From Candidatus Eiseniibacteriota bacterium (GTDB lineage: Bacteria; Eisenbacteria; RBG-16-71-46; CAIMUX01): a stretch of 64,000 nucleotides of DNA. The stretch is from positions 1,364,001 through 1,428,000 of the forward strand of contig JACKCR010000002.1 in assembly GCA_020633975.1 (NCBI GenBank), given 5' to 3'. The translations under genes were made by a program, and so were the position numbers. Shown here piece by piece: positions 18,701 through 25,784 of the stretch (the first letter of the stretch is position 1; each line of letters starts with the position of its first letter). The notes below the pieces were generated by a model. That model saw nothing but the letters and a program-made list of their open reading frames with translations, made no database searches and was not told the DNA's origin.

Positions 18701-21413
18701 CGGTCGCGACGACCTCGTCACCGTAGCCGGTACCGGCGTTCGCGTAGAACTCGCTCTCGATCCGGAGCGTGTCCCCCGCGCCGATCGTCCCGACCCAGGA
18801 GAAGAGGTCGAGGTCGCTCCGCAGGACCTCCCCGAAGTTCGCCGATGCGGCCCCCAAGTCCAGCGCAGCCGAGAGTTCGAACTTGCAGAGGACTTCGGGG
18901 AGCTGTTGCTTCCCCGTGTTGACCAGTTCGAGCGAGACCAGAAGGGTGTCTCCCTCCGAAACCGCACCGCCGTCTTGGTCCACGACTACGAGATCGCCGA
19001 CCTCGAGACGTCCCTCACCGATTCCGGTCGGCCCCGCCGGCCGATGGACGCCGTAGTCCGCGACGACGGTAGTGAACAGATTCGTCGTCAGGTCGTAGGC
19101 AAAGACCGCGCCCGGATCCGACTCGTCGAGATTCCTCGGGTTCGCCTCCCGGTCCGTGAGATACAGGACCCGATCCGAGCTGAGGTAACAGTCCGCGGGA
19201 TCGACGAGACGCGGACTCTGGCTGAGAATCGCGTACGTCGTGTTGGAGCCGCGGTTGACGAGGAGCAACGTACCGTTGTTGACGAATGGGTCTTCGTTCT
19301 CGTCGTTGAAGTGAGTGAAGTCCGTAACGTACGCCGCGTTCGTCTCCGGATCGACCGACACGCCGATCGGATCGCGGAACCACGAGTCGATGAGCGCGCG
19401 CCGGGTCACCGCCTCGGTGACGGGAGAGTACTCCCAGAGATCCCCGTTCCCGTTCGTCCCCTGGTAGTCGACGACCACGATCGTCCCGTCGCGGGCCACA
19501 TCGGCAGAGTAGGGCTCGCGCATCCGCTCGTCGGAAAAGACCGGCGCGAACGCACCGGTCTCGATGTCGATCCGGAAGACAGCGCCGGGGCCGGTGTCAC
19601 CCGGTCCGGGCGTGTACGGCAGATCGAACGGGTTCGCGTTCCGATCGACGAGCAGGATGTCCCCGTTCGCATCCAATGCGATTCCGGTCGGCGCCACCAC
19701 TCCGTCACCCTGTTCGCGACTCCAGAGGATGTCGAAACGGTCTCTTGCTCGGTCATAGGCGAGTACGGCCTGAGAGCCCGTACCTTGCTGGGGAGCCGCC
19801 GCGAGATCCAAGATAGCGAGGCGCCCGTCTTCCAGGAACTCCGCATCCACCGGCTGGACGAGTGGCGCCCCGATGTGAACGGTGCGCGGGGTGAGACTTC
19901 CAGGAACGACTTCACGAATGAGTCCGACTTGTTCGCCGTCCTGCACACGTTGGTCTACGAAGACGACGACACCCGGTGAGAAGGCGACAGCGACGAAGTC
20001 CTCGTAGCCCGTGTGGATCGAGAAGGTGTCGAGCTTGTAGTAGACGTCATCCGAGACGGCATCGCCGTGTTCGAGTGCGCCGTTCACGCGAAGCCGGTAC
20101 CGGAGCGTCTCGGACGTGCCCTTCGGGATATCGAGGTTCCAGGTCAGGATGGACGTTTCCGGATCGTAGTCGAAGGCTCCGCGGCCGAGGGAGTCCGAGC
20201 CGGCCACGAAGACCCAGTCGGTGCTGAGAGTGTCGGTGACGACCGCGCCGATCGCGTCCTCGGTGCCCGCAGACTGGAGCGTCGTCCGAACGGTCACGAA
20301 GTTCCCCGGCTCGAGCTCTCCTTCCGTCTCGTCGATCCACTCCGTGGACGAACCGTCGAGCGACGGCCCCCCGGCGAATGCGATCCCGACAGGTCCCTTG
20401 AAGAGCGTGGACGACTGGGCGAGGCTCCGCTCCCCGGTCGTGAGGTCGAAGCGGAAGATCGTCCCGACGCTGGACGGCGCGCCGTCGGTATCTGCGGTTC
20501 GGTCCAAGACCCAAACGTCGTTCGAGTCTCCGACCAGGATGTCGGTCGGATCGCGGAACAACGGATCATCCACGTAGACGGAGAGTTCGTTCGTCGAACG
20601 CGTGAGCAGGAAGACCGCACCGCGCGTGTCGGACTGACCGGTCGGATCGGCCACGCTGTCCACGATGAGATAGTTTCCGTCGGGCCGCACGGCCACGGCG
20701 CGAGGATCGGGAAGCTCCGCCGGGTCGAACGCCTTGACCAGAGTCACCTCTCCGGTGAACGGATCGACTCGGAAGAGCGCGCCGGGAGTCGGGTCGGAAT
20801 GTCCGCCCGGGTTCGCGAAGCGGTCGAGCACGAGCAGCGTCCCATCCACGTCTTGCGCGAGACAGACCGGCTCCTTGAAACGGGTGTCGGCGGCCAGGAC
20901 CTCGAAGTTGTTCGTTTCGGGATCTCCGCGAAACAGCGCACCCGGGCCTCCTCCCCGGACGAAGGGGTCGGCGTCGGAATCGAGCACGAGGATGCGGAGC
21001 GACTCGTCGAGGAGCAGATCCGTCGGCCGGCGGAAGAGAGGCGACGCCATGACCGGGATTCCCTCGGCCTCGGCCGGACGGTCCGACGGATCGACGAGGT
21101 AGACCGCACCGGTAGCCGTTCCGAATCCGAACGGATCCGAGGCGCGATCGAGAACATAGAGCCGCCGATCGGGAAGGAGCGCCGCGCTCACCGGCTTCAC
21201 CAAGCCGTCCGGAGCGGTCGCGATCGTGATGATCGGGCGATCGAGCCCCCCGTACCGGATCCCGACGACCACACCGCGCGAATCTCCGTAGTCGAACGGG
21301 TCCGCGATATCGTCGGTGACGAGGATCCCTGGAAGTTGCACCGGCACGGCGAGGGCGTGCTGCGCAGAGACCAGGACGAGGAACAGGATGGAGAGGCCGA
21401 GACGGAAGTTCAT
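15789..21413 (-). CDS. Giant secreted propeller-like protein with C-terminal sorting domain
   Basis: The 1874-residue protein has a signal peptide (cleavage near A-H-A-L-A-V). It consists of dozens of roughly 45-55-residue units built around D-x-x-A-D-P-x-G or D-R-x-A-N-P, then G-A-V-F-R-V-D-P-x-T-G and P-x-x-I-A-x-x-x-D-G-x-L-L-V-x-D, like NHL/SMP-30 propeller blades. Two or three CARDB/DUF11-like beta domains (D-T-L-S-T-D-W-V, V-N-T-G-K-Q-Q-L-P) are interspersed. The last 80 residues form a FlgD/Por-type sorting domain (N-P-F-G-G-Q-T-T-L-R-F, F-D-V-G-G-R-R-V, G-V-Y-F-V-R-L). It is probably exported and surface-attached or released. The start overlaps the upstream stop as ATGA. Confidence 0.85.
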   Translation of the reverse strand: MNFRLGLSILFLVLVSAQHALAVPVQLPGILVTDDIADPFDYGDSRGVVVGIRYGGLDRPIITIATAPDGLVKPVSAALLPDRRLYVLDRASDPFGFGTATGAVYLVDPSDRPAEAEGIPVMASPLFRRPTDLLLDESLRILVLDSDADPFVRGGGPGALFRGDPETNNFEVLAADTRFKEPVCLAQDVDGTLLVLDRFANPGGHSDPTPGALFRVDPFTGEVTLVKAFDPAELPDPRAVAVRPDGNYLIVDSVADPTGQSDTRGAVFLLTRSTNELSVYVDDPLFRDPTDILVGDSNDVWVLDRTADTDGAPSSVGTIFRFDLTTGERSLAQSSTLFKGPVGIAFAGGPSLDGSSTEWIDETEGELEPGNFVTVRTTLQSAGTEDAIGAVVTDTLSTDWVFVAGSDSLGRGAFDYDPETSILTWNLDIPKGTSETLRYRLRVNGALEHGDAVSDDVYYKLDTFSIHTGYEDFVAVAFSPGVVVFVDQRVQDGEQVGLIREVVPGSLTPRTVHIGAPLVQPVDAEFLEDGRLAILDLAAAPQQGTGSQAVLAYDRARDRFDILWSREQGDGVVAPTGIALDANGDILLVDRNANPFDLPYTPGPGDTGPGAVFRIDIETGAFAPVFSDERMREPYSADVARDGTIVVVDYQGTNGNGDLWEYSPVTEAVTRRALIDSWFRDPIGVSVDPETNAAYVTDFTHFNDENEDPFVNNGTLLLVNRGSNTTYAILSQSPRLVDPADCYLSSDRVLYLTDREANPRNLDESDPGAVFAYDLTTNLFTTVVADYGVHRPAGPTGIGEGRLEVGDLVVVDQDGGAVSEGDTLLVSLELVNTGKQQLPEVLCKFELSAALDLGAASANFGEVLRSDLDLFSWVGTIGAGDTLRIESEFYANAGTGYGDEVVATATAYASDQVEERRFETVLAAPFVPGTILVSDESADPNDLGGGLGAVFRLGRNQEPASILEAGPPFVDPSSILFRSDGHLIIADRQAANPGEVFELDPNRGTLESMLTDNSALPTPVDLVETPDGDLLIVDRSADFNGNTAGEGGLFLLERGATVPTLLSGDPEFRFLSEATYLADGRLFVTDRSANPGQVSSASIFEINPSTGAIENTWQFPQLVEPTGLTTYQDTLLLITDLVANPRNFSTTTGTLFTLDPDEGTLSEFLAIARLVRPYRSYPQQDGSVLILDQAASPNGLPDQTGIIFRYDPAARVLRDFAWTDGLVFPSEVAQLPASAIQFSAYGVEDTDGAPLRASDRVAIQAEIRNDGSIPAVAEFEDTLPDGVVAVPGSVEATVGTAVIVGNTITWTGELSPAQSAQISYEAQLDPPRVKDRILEFAPLARGPIVGELSRTAHLAVFVGFDPGYFYVVDEDADPLLTGRGRGAILKVQQRTGTTVSLFADLDWVVPIDLAILGDSNPKLYLLDVAQQPPNGRRGAVFEVDPSDLSSRLAAADVSWLRTESIVPFEEDGLLVVDSWADPFLLDDPVGPGAVYYVEPTSGQVLPLVSDTTWVRPIDIAQTKTGRWLLLDADADPLGTGVNRGAIWELDLAEGTSTLFAASPEWVEPVAITVAGDSTIYVVDQRATPSGNGIGSIWTVPDTPGSTPVLYAVSDEFRRPHDLVVQIDGDLVLVDGEAAPAAQETGRGAIFVSQGQGFAPLAAVELMREPRSILVFGDVTPIVDLHLYARPLDLGVEVGWTGLAGASGVDYLIYRRIVEGPDVDLSGEPNLEDYELVPTEVTFRGTGEHVFVDRTVEPDTWYAYVIASVRNSGGYDTSYPVTARSGSLAFALGNGEPNPFGGQTTLRFQIPRTGQVDLEIFDVGGRRVRRLVSEPLEAGRHQVVWDGRSDRSHPLASGVYFVRLAWDGKVLTNRMVRLK

Positions 21414-22546
21414 CGAGATAGTGCCTGCCGAATGTCTTCGACGAGGTCCTCCGGATCTTCGATGCCCACGGAGAGACGAAGAAGGCTGTCAGTCAGCCCC
21501 ATCGCGTCTCGCTTCTCCTTCGGCACAGACGCGTGCGTCATCGAGGCCGGATGACAGAGAAGCGATTCGATCCCGCCCAGACTCTCTGCGAGGGTGAAGA
21601 TCTTGGTCCGCGTCGCGAACGCCTGGACCGCGCCGAAATCGGACAGAGTGAACGAGACCATCCCGCCGAACCCGGTGCACTGCTTCCGCGCGACGGCGTA
21701 TCCGGGATGGTCCTCGAGGCCGGGGTAGTAGACCTTCTCCACCTTCGGGTGCGAGACGAGTAGCTCCACGATCTTCTTCGCGTTCGACTCGTGGCGGGGC
21801 ATCCGCACGGCGAGCGTCTTCACTCCGCGGAGCGCGAGGAAACAGTCCATCGGACCGGGAACCGCACCCTCCGCGTTCTGCACGTATCGGATCCGCTCGG
21901 CGAAGGACTGGTCGTTCGTGACCACGATTCCACCCACTACGTCCGCGTGGCCGTTGAGATACTTCGTCGCCGAGTGCATCACCGCGTGTGCGCCGAGCGA
22001 GAGCGGCTTCTGGAAGTACGGAGTGAGGAACGTATTGTCGACGACGAGGAACGCGCCCTTGGCGCGGGCGATCTCGGCTGCGGCCGCGATGTCGGTGACG
22101 TTCATCATCGGATTGGTCGGAGTTTCGATGAAGACCATCTTGGTCCGGTCCGTCATGGCGTCCCGGAGCTTCGCGGGATCCGTCGAGTCGACATACGAGA
22201 AATCGAGTCCGAGCGGACGGTAGATCGTCTCGAAGAGGCGATACGTACCGCCGTACATGTTGTCTCCAGCGACCACGTGATCGCCGGCGCGGAGATTCTT
22301 CAGGATGGCCGACGTCGTTCCGAGCCCGGAGGAGAACGCCACGGCTTCCGTGCCGCCCTCCAGCTTGCAGACACACCGTTCCCACGCCTCGCGCGTGGGA
22401 TTCTGGGTCCGAGCGTACTCGTAACCACGGTGCTTTCCGATCGCGTCCTGTTTGTAGGTCGATGTCTGGAAGATCGGGACGCTCACCGCGCCCGTCCGCT
22501 CCTCAGGATGCTGTCCACCGTGGATGACGTCGGTCCCGATTCCCAC
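21410..22546 (-). CDS. Cystathionine gamma-synthase/lyase family PLP enzyme
   Basis: A trans-sulfuration enzyme of the Cys/Met metabolism PLP family. It has the substrate segment Y-E-Y-A-R-T-Q-N-P-T-R, the cofactor-loop S-S-G-L-G-T-T-S-A, Y-G-G-T-Y-R, and the PLP-lysine motif M-H-S-A-T-K-Y-L-N-G-H-A-D. The start is GTG at 22546 with GGAGGAG close upstream, giving 378 residues, the usual length; the open frame upstream is non-homologous. Synthase and lyase cannot be told apart by eye. It lies downstream of two predicted Sec proteins, and its stop overlaps the next start as ATGA. Confidence 0.88.
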   Translation of the reverse strand: MGIGTDVIHGGQHPEERTGAVSVPIFQTSTYKQDAIGKHRGYEYARTQNPTREAWERCVCKLEGGTEAVAFSSGLGTTSAILKNLRAGDHVVAGDNMYGGTYRLFETIYRPLGLDFSYVDSTDPAKLRDAMTDRTKMVFIETPTNPMMNVTDIAAAAEIARAKGAFLVVDNTFLTPYFQKPLSLGAHAVMHSATKYLNGHADVVGGIVVTNDQSFAERIRYVQNAEGAVPGPMDCFLALRGVKTLAVRMPRHESNAKKIVELLVSHPKVEKVYYPGLEDHPGYAVARKQCTGFGGMVSFTLSDFGAVQAFATRTKIFTLAESLGGIESLLCHPASMTHASVPKEKRDAMGLTDSLLRLSVGIEDPEDLVEDIRQALSR

Positions 22547-22620
22547 TTCTGCTCCTCCGTGCCAGACGCCACGCGCCTGCTCGTTCTCTCGTCTGCGACG
22601 TTCGTTTCCGTTTGCGGATC

Positions 22621-22650
22621 GCGGGGATGCGCCGTTCGCGGCGTCCCCGC
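22621..22650 (-). terminator. GC-rich hairpin, possible weak terminator
   Basis: GCGGGGA pairs with TCCCCGC, with inner GCC/GGC pairs, between the second selenoprotein gene and the PLP enzyme gene. No U-tract follows, so it may be an attenuator or stability element. Confidence 0.4.
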
Positions 22651-22658
22651 TGCCGCGA

Positions 22659-24038
22659 TCAGTCGTGCCGAACCAGCTCGTAGTACTTCGTGTAGTTCCA
22701 GTCCTTGGCGAACTCACCGGTGTGACAAGTGGTACAGACTGCCTCACCCATCCGGGTTCCGCCGCCCGTTCGTACGTGCTCGGTGCCCGGCCCGTGGCAC
22801 GCCTCACATTGGACGTTCCTGAGATCCGGGTTCGTGTTCGGGTTGATCCACCCGCCTGTCGCCTCGAAGCCCGTGACGTGACACCCGATGCACGCGTCTG
22901 CGTCCTGCATACCCCCCAAGTCCTTCTTGAGCGTCAGGAACGCGTTGGCGTGGGGAGTGCTCTTCCACTGCTCGTACTCGGACACGTGACACCGCTTGCA
23001 GGTCTCGGCTCCGAGGTAGCGAGTCGATCCCTCGCGCGCCGCTCTCTCCTGCTTCTGCGCCAGGAGATCCTCCTGCCGGAGACGATCGGACTCTTCGTTC
23101 GCCGCCTGCGCCCGCTGCAGGACGTCGGGGTCCTTGGCCACGAGCTTGTCGAGCGGCCGGTTGTGAGCCTCGCCCTTCACGATGTGCCCCGTCGGATCGA
23201 CGATCAGGCTCAGGATGCCGGCCCACTGCCCGCGCACTCCCGACTGATTCGTGATCGTCTCGCCCTCCATCACGATCTCGTCGTCGGCCCGCGCACGGTT
23301 CCCGATCAACGCAACGTCGACGCCCGGGACTTCGTGGAGGAGTTCAGCCGTTGCGTCCCGATCGATCTGCGAGAGCAGGACGACCACCTCCGCCTTCGTC
23401 TCGAGTTCCGGGAGGAGTTCGCGAAGCGCCTCCGCCGGCTCCTGGAAGGAGAGTTCGGCGTCGTCGGGCACCCGCGCCCGAGCAAAGTCGGCCGCACCGA
23501 TCAGTCCCACGATCCCGAAACGGACTCCGCCTACGTCCTCCAGCAAGTAACGGTTGGTGAGCGGACGCTTCTCCTCCCCCGTCCCGCGGTAGAGGTTGGA
23601 GGAGACGAACGGAATCTCCCCACTCTCGAGGAAATCCTCGAGCATCCGCCACTCCGAGAGCTCCCGCTTCCCTGGAGTCGTCGCCTTGACTCCGAGTCGC
23701 GTCATCTCTTCCCAGAGGTACTGCGTGCGCTGTTGCTTCACTACGTTCTGGGTGCTGACGAAGTCGCCGAGGTCGACATGCAAGACGCCGATCCCAGCCG
23801 CTTCCAGTGAATCCACGATGGTGGCCCGCCGGGCCAACCCGCCCTTACGACCGGAGTGTCAGCCACATTCGAGGAGTTCGCCCTGTACCCCGCCAAAGGA
23901 CAGGACGACGACCTCCGCGTCCGTGGTCCGCTCGGCCAGCTTCCCCTCTTCGCCGCCCTTCGTGCCCGCACATCCCAGCGCGACCATACATGCGACGAAA
24001 GAGATCGGAATCCACCTGCTCCGTAGGTACTTCACCAT
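22659..24038 (-). CDS. Predicted selenoprotein: UshA-like domain fused to tetraheme cytochrome
   Basis: Translation from ATG 24038 gives a lipoprotein leader (A-C-M-V-A-L-G-C) and then V-V-L-S-F-G-G-V-Q-G-E-L-L-E-C-G before TGA at 23859-23861. The same frame continues without a stop as H-S-G-R-K-G-G-L-A-R-R-A and on to 22659. Reading the TGA as Sec60 gives 459 residues. The N-terminal domain resembles UshA-type metallophosphatases but lacks their metal ligands. Four CxxCH hemes follow: CKRCH (347), CIGCH (383), CEACH (411), CTTCH (435). The homologous gene upstream has TGA at the same position. Sec replacement of a Cys in a C-G-C motif is my reading. Confidence 0.75.
23822..23861 (-). promoter_or_regulatory. 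UGA Sec codon and candidate bacterial SECIS hairpin (copy 1)
   Basis: The UGA is at 23859-23861. Twenty-two bases on, TGGCCC and GGGCCA pair around a GGC loop (23822-23836), placing a loop G at +29, within the 16-37 nt window of bacterial SECIS elements. The overlapping protein motif L-A-R-R also constrains the sequence. Confidence 0.55.
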
Positions 24039-24101
24039 CGCACCTCGCTCTTCGTTTCGACCTCGATGCACAAGCCATCAGTCTACCAGCCGACGCCCGG
24101 G

Positions 24102-24138
24102 AAGGAAAAGAAAGGGACCGGAGTCGAACCCCGGTCCC
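24102..24138 (-). terminator. Intrinsic terminator
   Basis: GGGACCGG (24114-24121) pairs with CCGGTCCC (24131-24138), and the minus strand then runs TTTCTTTTCCTT. It ends the upstream selenoprotein gene (stop at 24174), so the second one probably has its own promoter or depends on readthrough. Confidence 0.8.
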
Positions 24139-24173
24139 CAGAAAGAGCGCTGACTTCGCTAGACGAAGCGAGC

Positions 24174-25202
24174 TCACTCGCCCGAATGGGAGTGACCGTC
24201 GTGGCTGTCGTGGCCGTCGTCCTCGCCGGACTCGCCCGCACCCGGGGAACCGGTCTGGAACGCTTTCACTTCCTCTTCGTGCTCTGCGACCTTCGCCGCG
24301 ACTGCCTCGTCCTCGGGGATGTTCTCCGCCATCTGGACGTTCTTGGAGCCCCAGTCGATCACGTTCCCGTCCGGATCGACGATCATCACGAGGTGGCCGA
24401 GGTACTGACCCCGCGTCCCCGTCTGGTTGATGATCGTTTCTCCGACCTGGGATGCCCGGTCGACCCAAGGTGCCAAGTTGCCATACAGCGCGGCATTGAT
24501 CCCCGGAACCTCCTGGATCAGCCGGTTCGTGTCCGGTGTCGTCATCTCCGACAACAGAACGACGAGGTCCGCCTGCTTCTGGAGCTCGGGAACGAGTTCC
24601 TGCGCAGTCTGGAACGGATCGGCAAACACCACCTGGACATCGGCCGGGATCCGCGCGGTGCTGAACTGGCTCCCACCCATGAGCGCAAACAGAGCGACTT
24701 TGACTCCATTCCGCTCGAGGATCAGGTACCGCTGTCCGACCGGCTTCTCCTCCCCGTTGTCGAGGTAGGTCAAGTTCGAGGAGACGACCGGAATCGCCCC
24801 TTCCGCCATGAAGTCCGACAGGAGGTTCCAATACTGGAGCTCCCGAGGACCCGGTGTGAACGCATCCACGCCCATGTCGACCATGGTGTCCCAGATGAAC
24901 CGGGACGTCATCTCGTCTACCTTGGCGCGGTTGCTCGCGAAATTCCCCAAATCCACGTGGATGTAGGGGGTGTGACGCGCTTCGAGAGAATCGATGTAGG
25001 CGGCCCTCCGGGCCAGCCCGCCCTTACGGCCGGACTTTCACCCACAGGGAGCGACTTCGCCATTCACAGACCCGAACGAGATCAGAGACACGTCCGCGTT
25101 GCTGAGGCGCTTGTCGCTCGTCTGAGTCCCCGCGCACCCGATGGACAACGCCATCACGGCTGCGAGGGACCCAAGGACGGCCCAACTCTTCCAAATCTTC
25201 AT
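24174..25202 (-). CDS. Predicted selenoprotein lipoprotein, UshA-like domain
   Basis: From ATG 25202 (GGGGGAGAG upstream) the frame gives a lipoprotein leader (M-A-L-S-I-G-C) and D-V-S-L-I-S-F-G-S-V-N-G-E-V-A-P-C-G before TGA at 25038-25040. It continues in the same frame as K-S-G-R-K-G-G-L-A-R-R-A-A-Y-I-D-S-L-E through 24174. With Sec55 the product is 342 residues. The residues flanking the TGA match those of the neighbour, so it is recoded, not a pseudogene. The UshA-type fold is kept (D-L-G-N-F, F-T-P-G-P-R-E-L) without metal-binding Asp/His, and the tail is His/Asp-rich (D-D-G-H-D-S-H-D-G-H). Confidence 0.75.
25001..25040 (-). promoter_or_regulatory. UGA Sec codon and candidate bacterial SECIS hairpin (copy 2)
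   Basis: The UGA is at 25038-25040. GGCCC and GGGCC pair around a GGA loop (25001-25015, with a flanking T-G wobble), again with the apical G at +29 as in the paralogue. Base changes between copies fall in the loop and the outer pair, leaving the stem intact. Confidence 0.55.
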
Positions 25203-25304
25203 CAAGCTCTCCCCCTGGTGTTTGGGTTGCTCTGCGGCAGCGCCGCCGGGCGATGTACACACTGTATCGAGGATTGGTTCCCGGATTCCATCCCGAACGA
25301 GTGA

Positions 25305-25428
25305 TCGGCTTGTCTCGGTGGCTCCTCCACCGGCGTGTCGTGGGCCAACGCCCCTCGGGCCTCGGGTCGGCTTGTCGCGGTGGCTCCTCTCCTGGCCTCG
25401 TCGGTCGTACGCCCCTCGGGCCTCCTTA
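25305..25428. repeat. Imperfect tandem repeat, two copies of about 62 bp
   Basis: The segment beginning TCGGCTTGTCTCGGTGGC at 25305 recurs at 25367 with one substitution in the first 20 bases, and both copies end in CGCCCCTCGGGCCTC (25349 and 25410). The middle parts differ. Confidence 0.8.
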
Positions 25429-25469
25429 CGATTCCGGAGGGGACGGAATCTTCAGGAGGCCCGAGGGGC
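25411..25469. repeat. 15-bp inverted repeat with nested stem
   Basis: GCCCCTCGGGCCTCC (25411-25425) is the exact reverse complement of 25455-25469. An inner GATTCCG/CGGAATC pair makes a long extended hairpin. It could terminate lptD transcripts, though there is no obvious U-tract. Confidence 0.7.
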
Positions 25470-25472
25470 TCA

Positions 25473-25620
25473 GGGGGCGTGGTGCGGCGGGAGGAGGAGC
25501 GGGGACGGCGCCTCCGGAGTTGGGGGGGGGTGGAAGCGGCAGAGGAGGCGGAAAGCGCCGGGGGCGTGGTGCGGCCGGAGGTGGAGCGGGGACGGCGCCT
25601 CCGAAGGGGGGGGGAAGCGG
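25473..25620. repeat. Direct repeat, two copies, 87-bp period
   Basis: GGGGGCGTGGTGCGG followed by AGCGGGGACGGCGCCTCCG occurs at 25473 and again at 25560, each ending in a G-run and GAAGCGG. Copies differ by a few substitutions and a length change in the G-run. Confidence 0.8.
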
Positions 25621-25715
25621 AGCCTGCAGGGTGGGACGTCGGGGTGGGCCGTCAGGAGCAAGCCTGGTCCACCTCTTCCCCCAACCTCGCCCGCGGGGTG
25701 TCCTGGAGATTTCGT

Positions 25716-25777
25716 CCCTCGAAATCGGAAGGACATCCAAGGGCACCCCTCGAAATCGGAAGGACACCCAAGGGCAC
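25716..25777. repeat. Perfectly abutting 31-bp tandem duplication
   Basis: Bases 25716-25746 and 25747-25777 are identical except for one T/C change, beginning CCCTCGAAATCGGAAGGACA. The duplication ends 8 bases before the lptD stop. Confidence 0.88.
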
Positions 25778-25784
25778 GGGCGAC

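Larger units (their letters stand above)
25203..25784. other. Repeat-rich intergenic region without genes
   Basis: Nearly 580 bases without a plausible CDS. The sequence is a string of short duplicated segments and inverted repeats (25305-25428, 25411-25469, 25473-25620, 25716-25777) between lptD and the first selenoprotein gene. The long open frames on the plus strand are Gly/Arg/Pro-rich artefacts of base composition. Confidence 0.7.

Noticed and set aside
20013-21554. Long plus-strand open frames such as this and 26442-27965 and 1606-2958
   Set aside because: They mirror strong minus-strand genes, are Arg/Gly/Val/Asp-rich, lack SD signals and show no domain; artefacts of high GC.
24102-24138. 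GGTTCGACTCC inside the hairpin resembles a tRNA/tmRNA T-arm
   Set aside because: The T-stem has mismatches, no CCA follows and no acceptor or D-arm pairs upstream; an intrinsic terminator with U-rich tail explains it better. It is also not a tRNA-Sec.
22659-25202. Two pseudogenes split by nonsense mutations
   Set aside because: Identical TGA position in both paralogues, conserved flanks and intact long downstream frames argue for recoding.
25305-25777. CRISPR-like array
   Set aside because: Units have different lengths and occur only twice each, without uniform spacers or cas genes.
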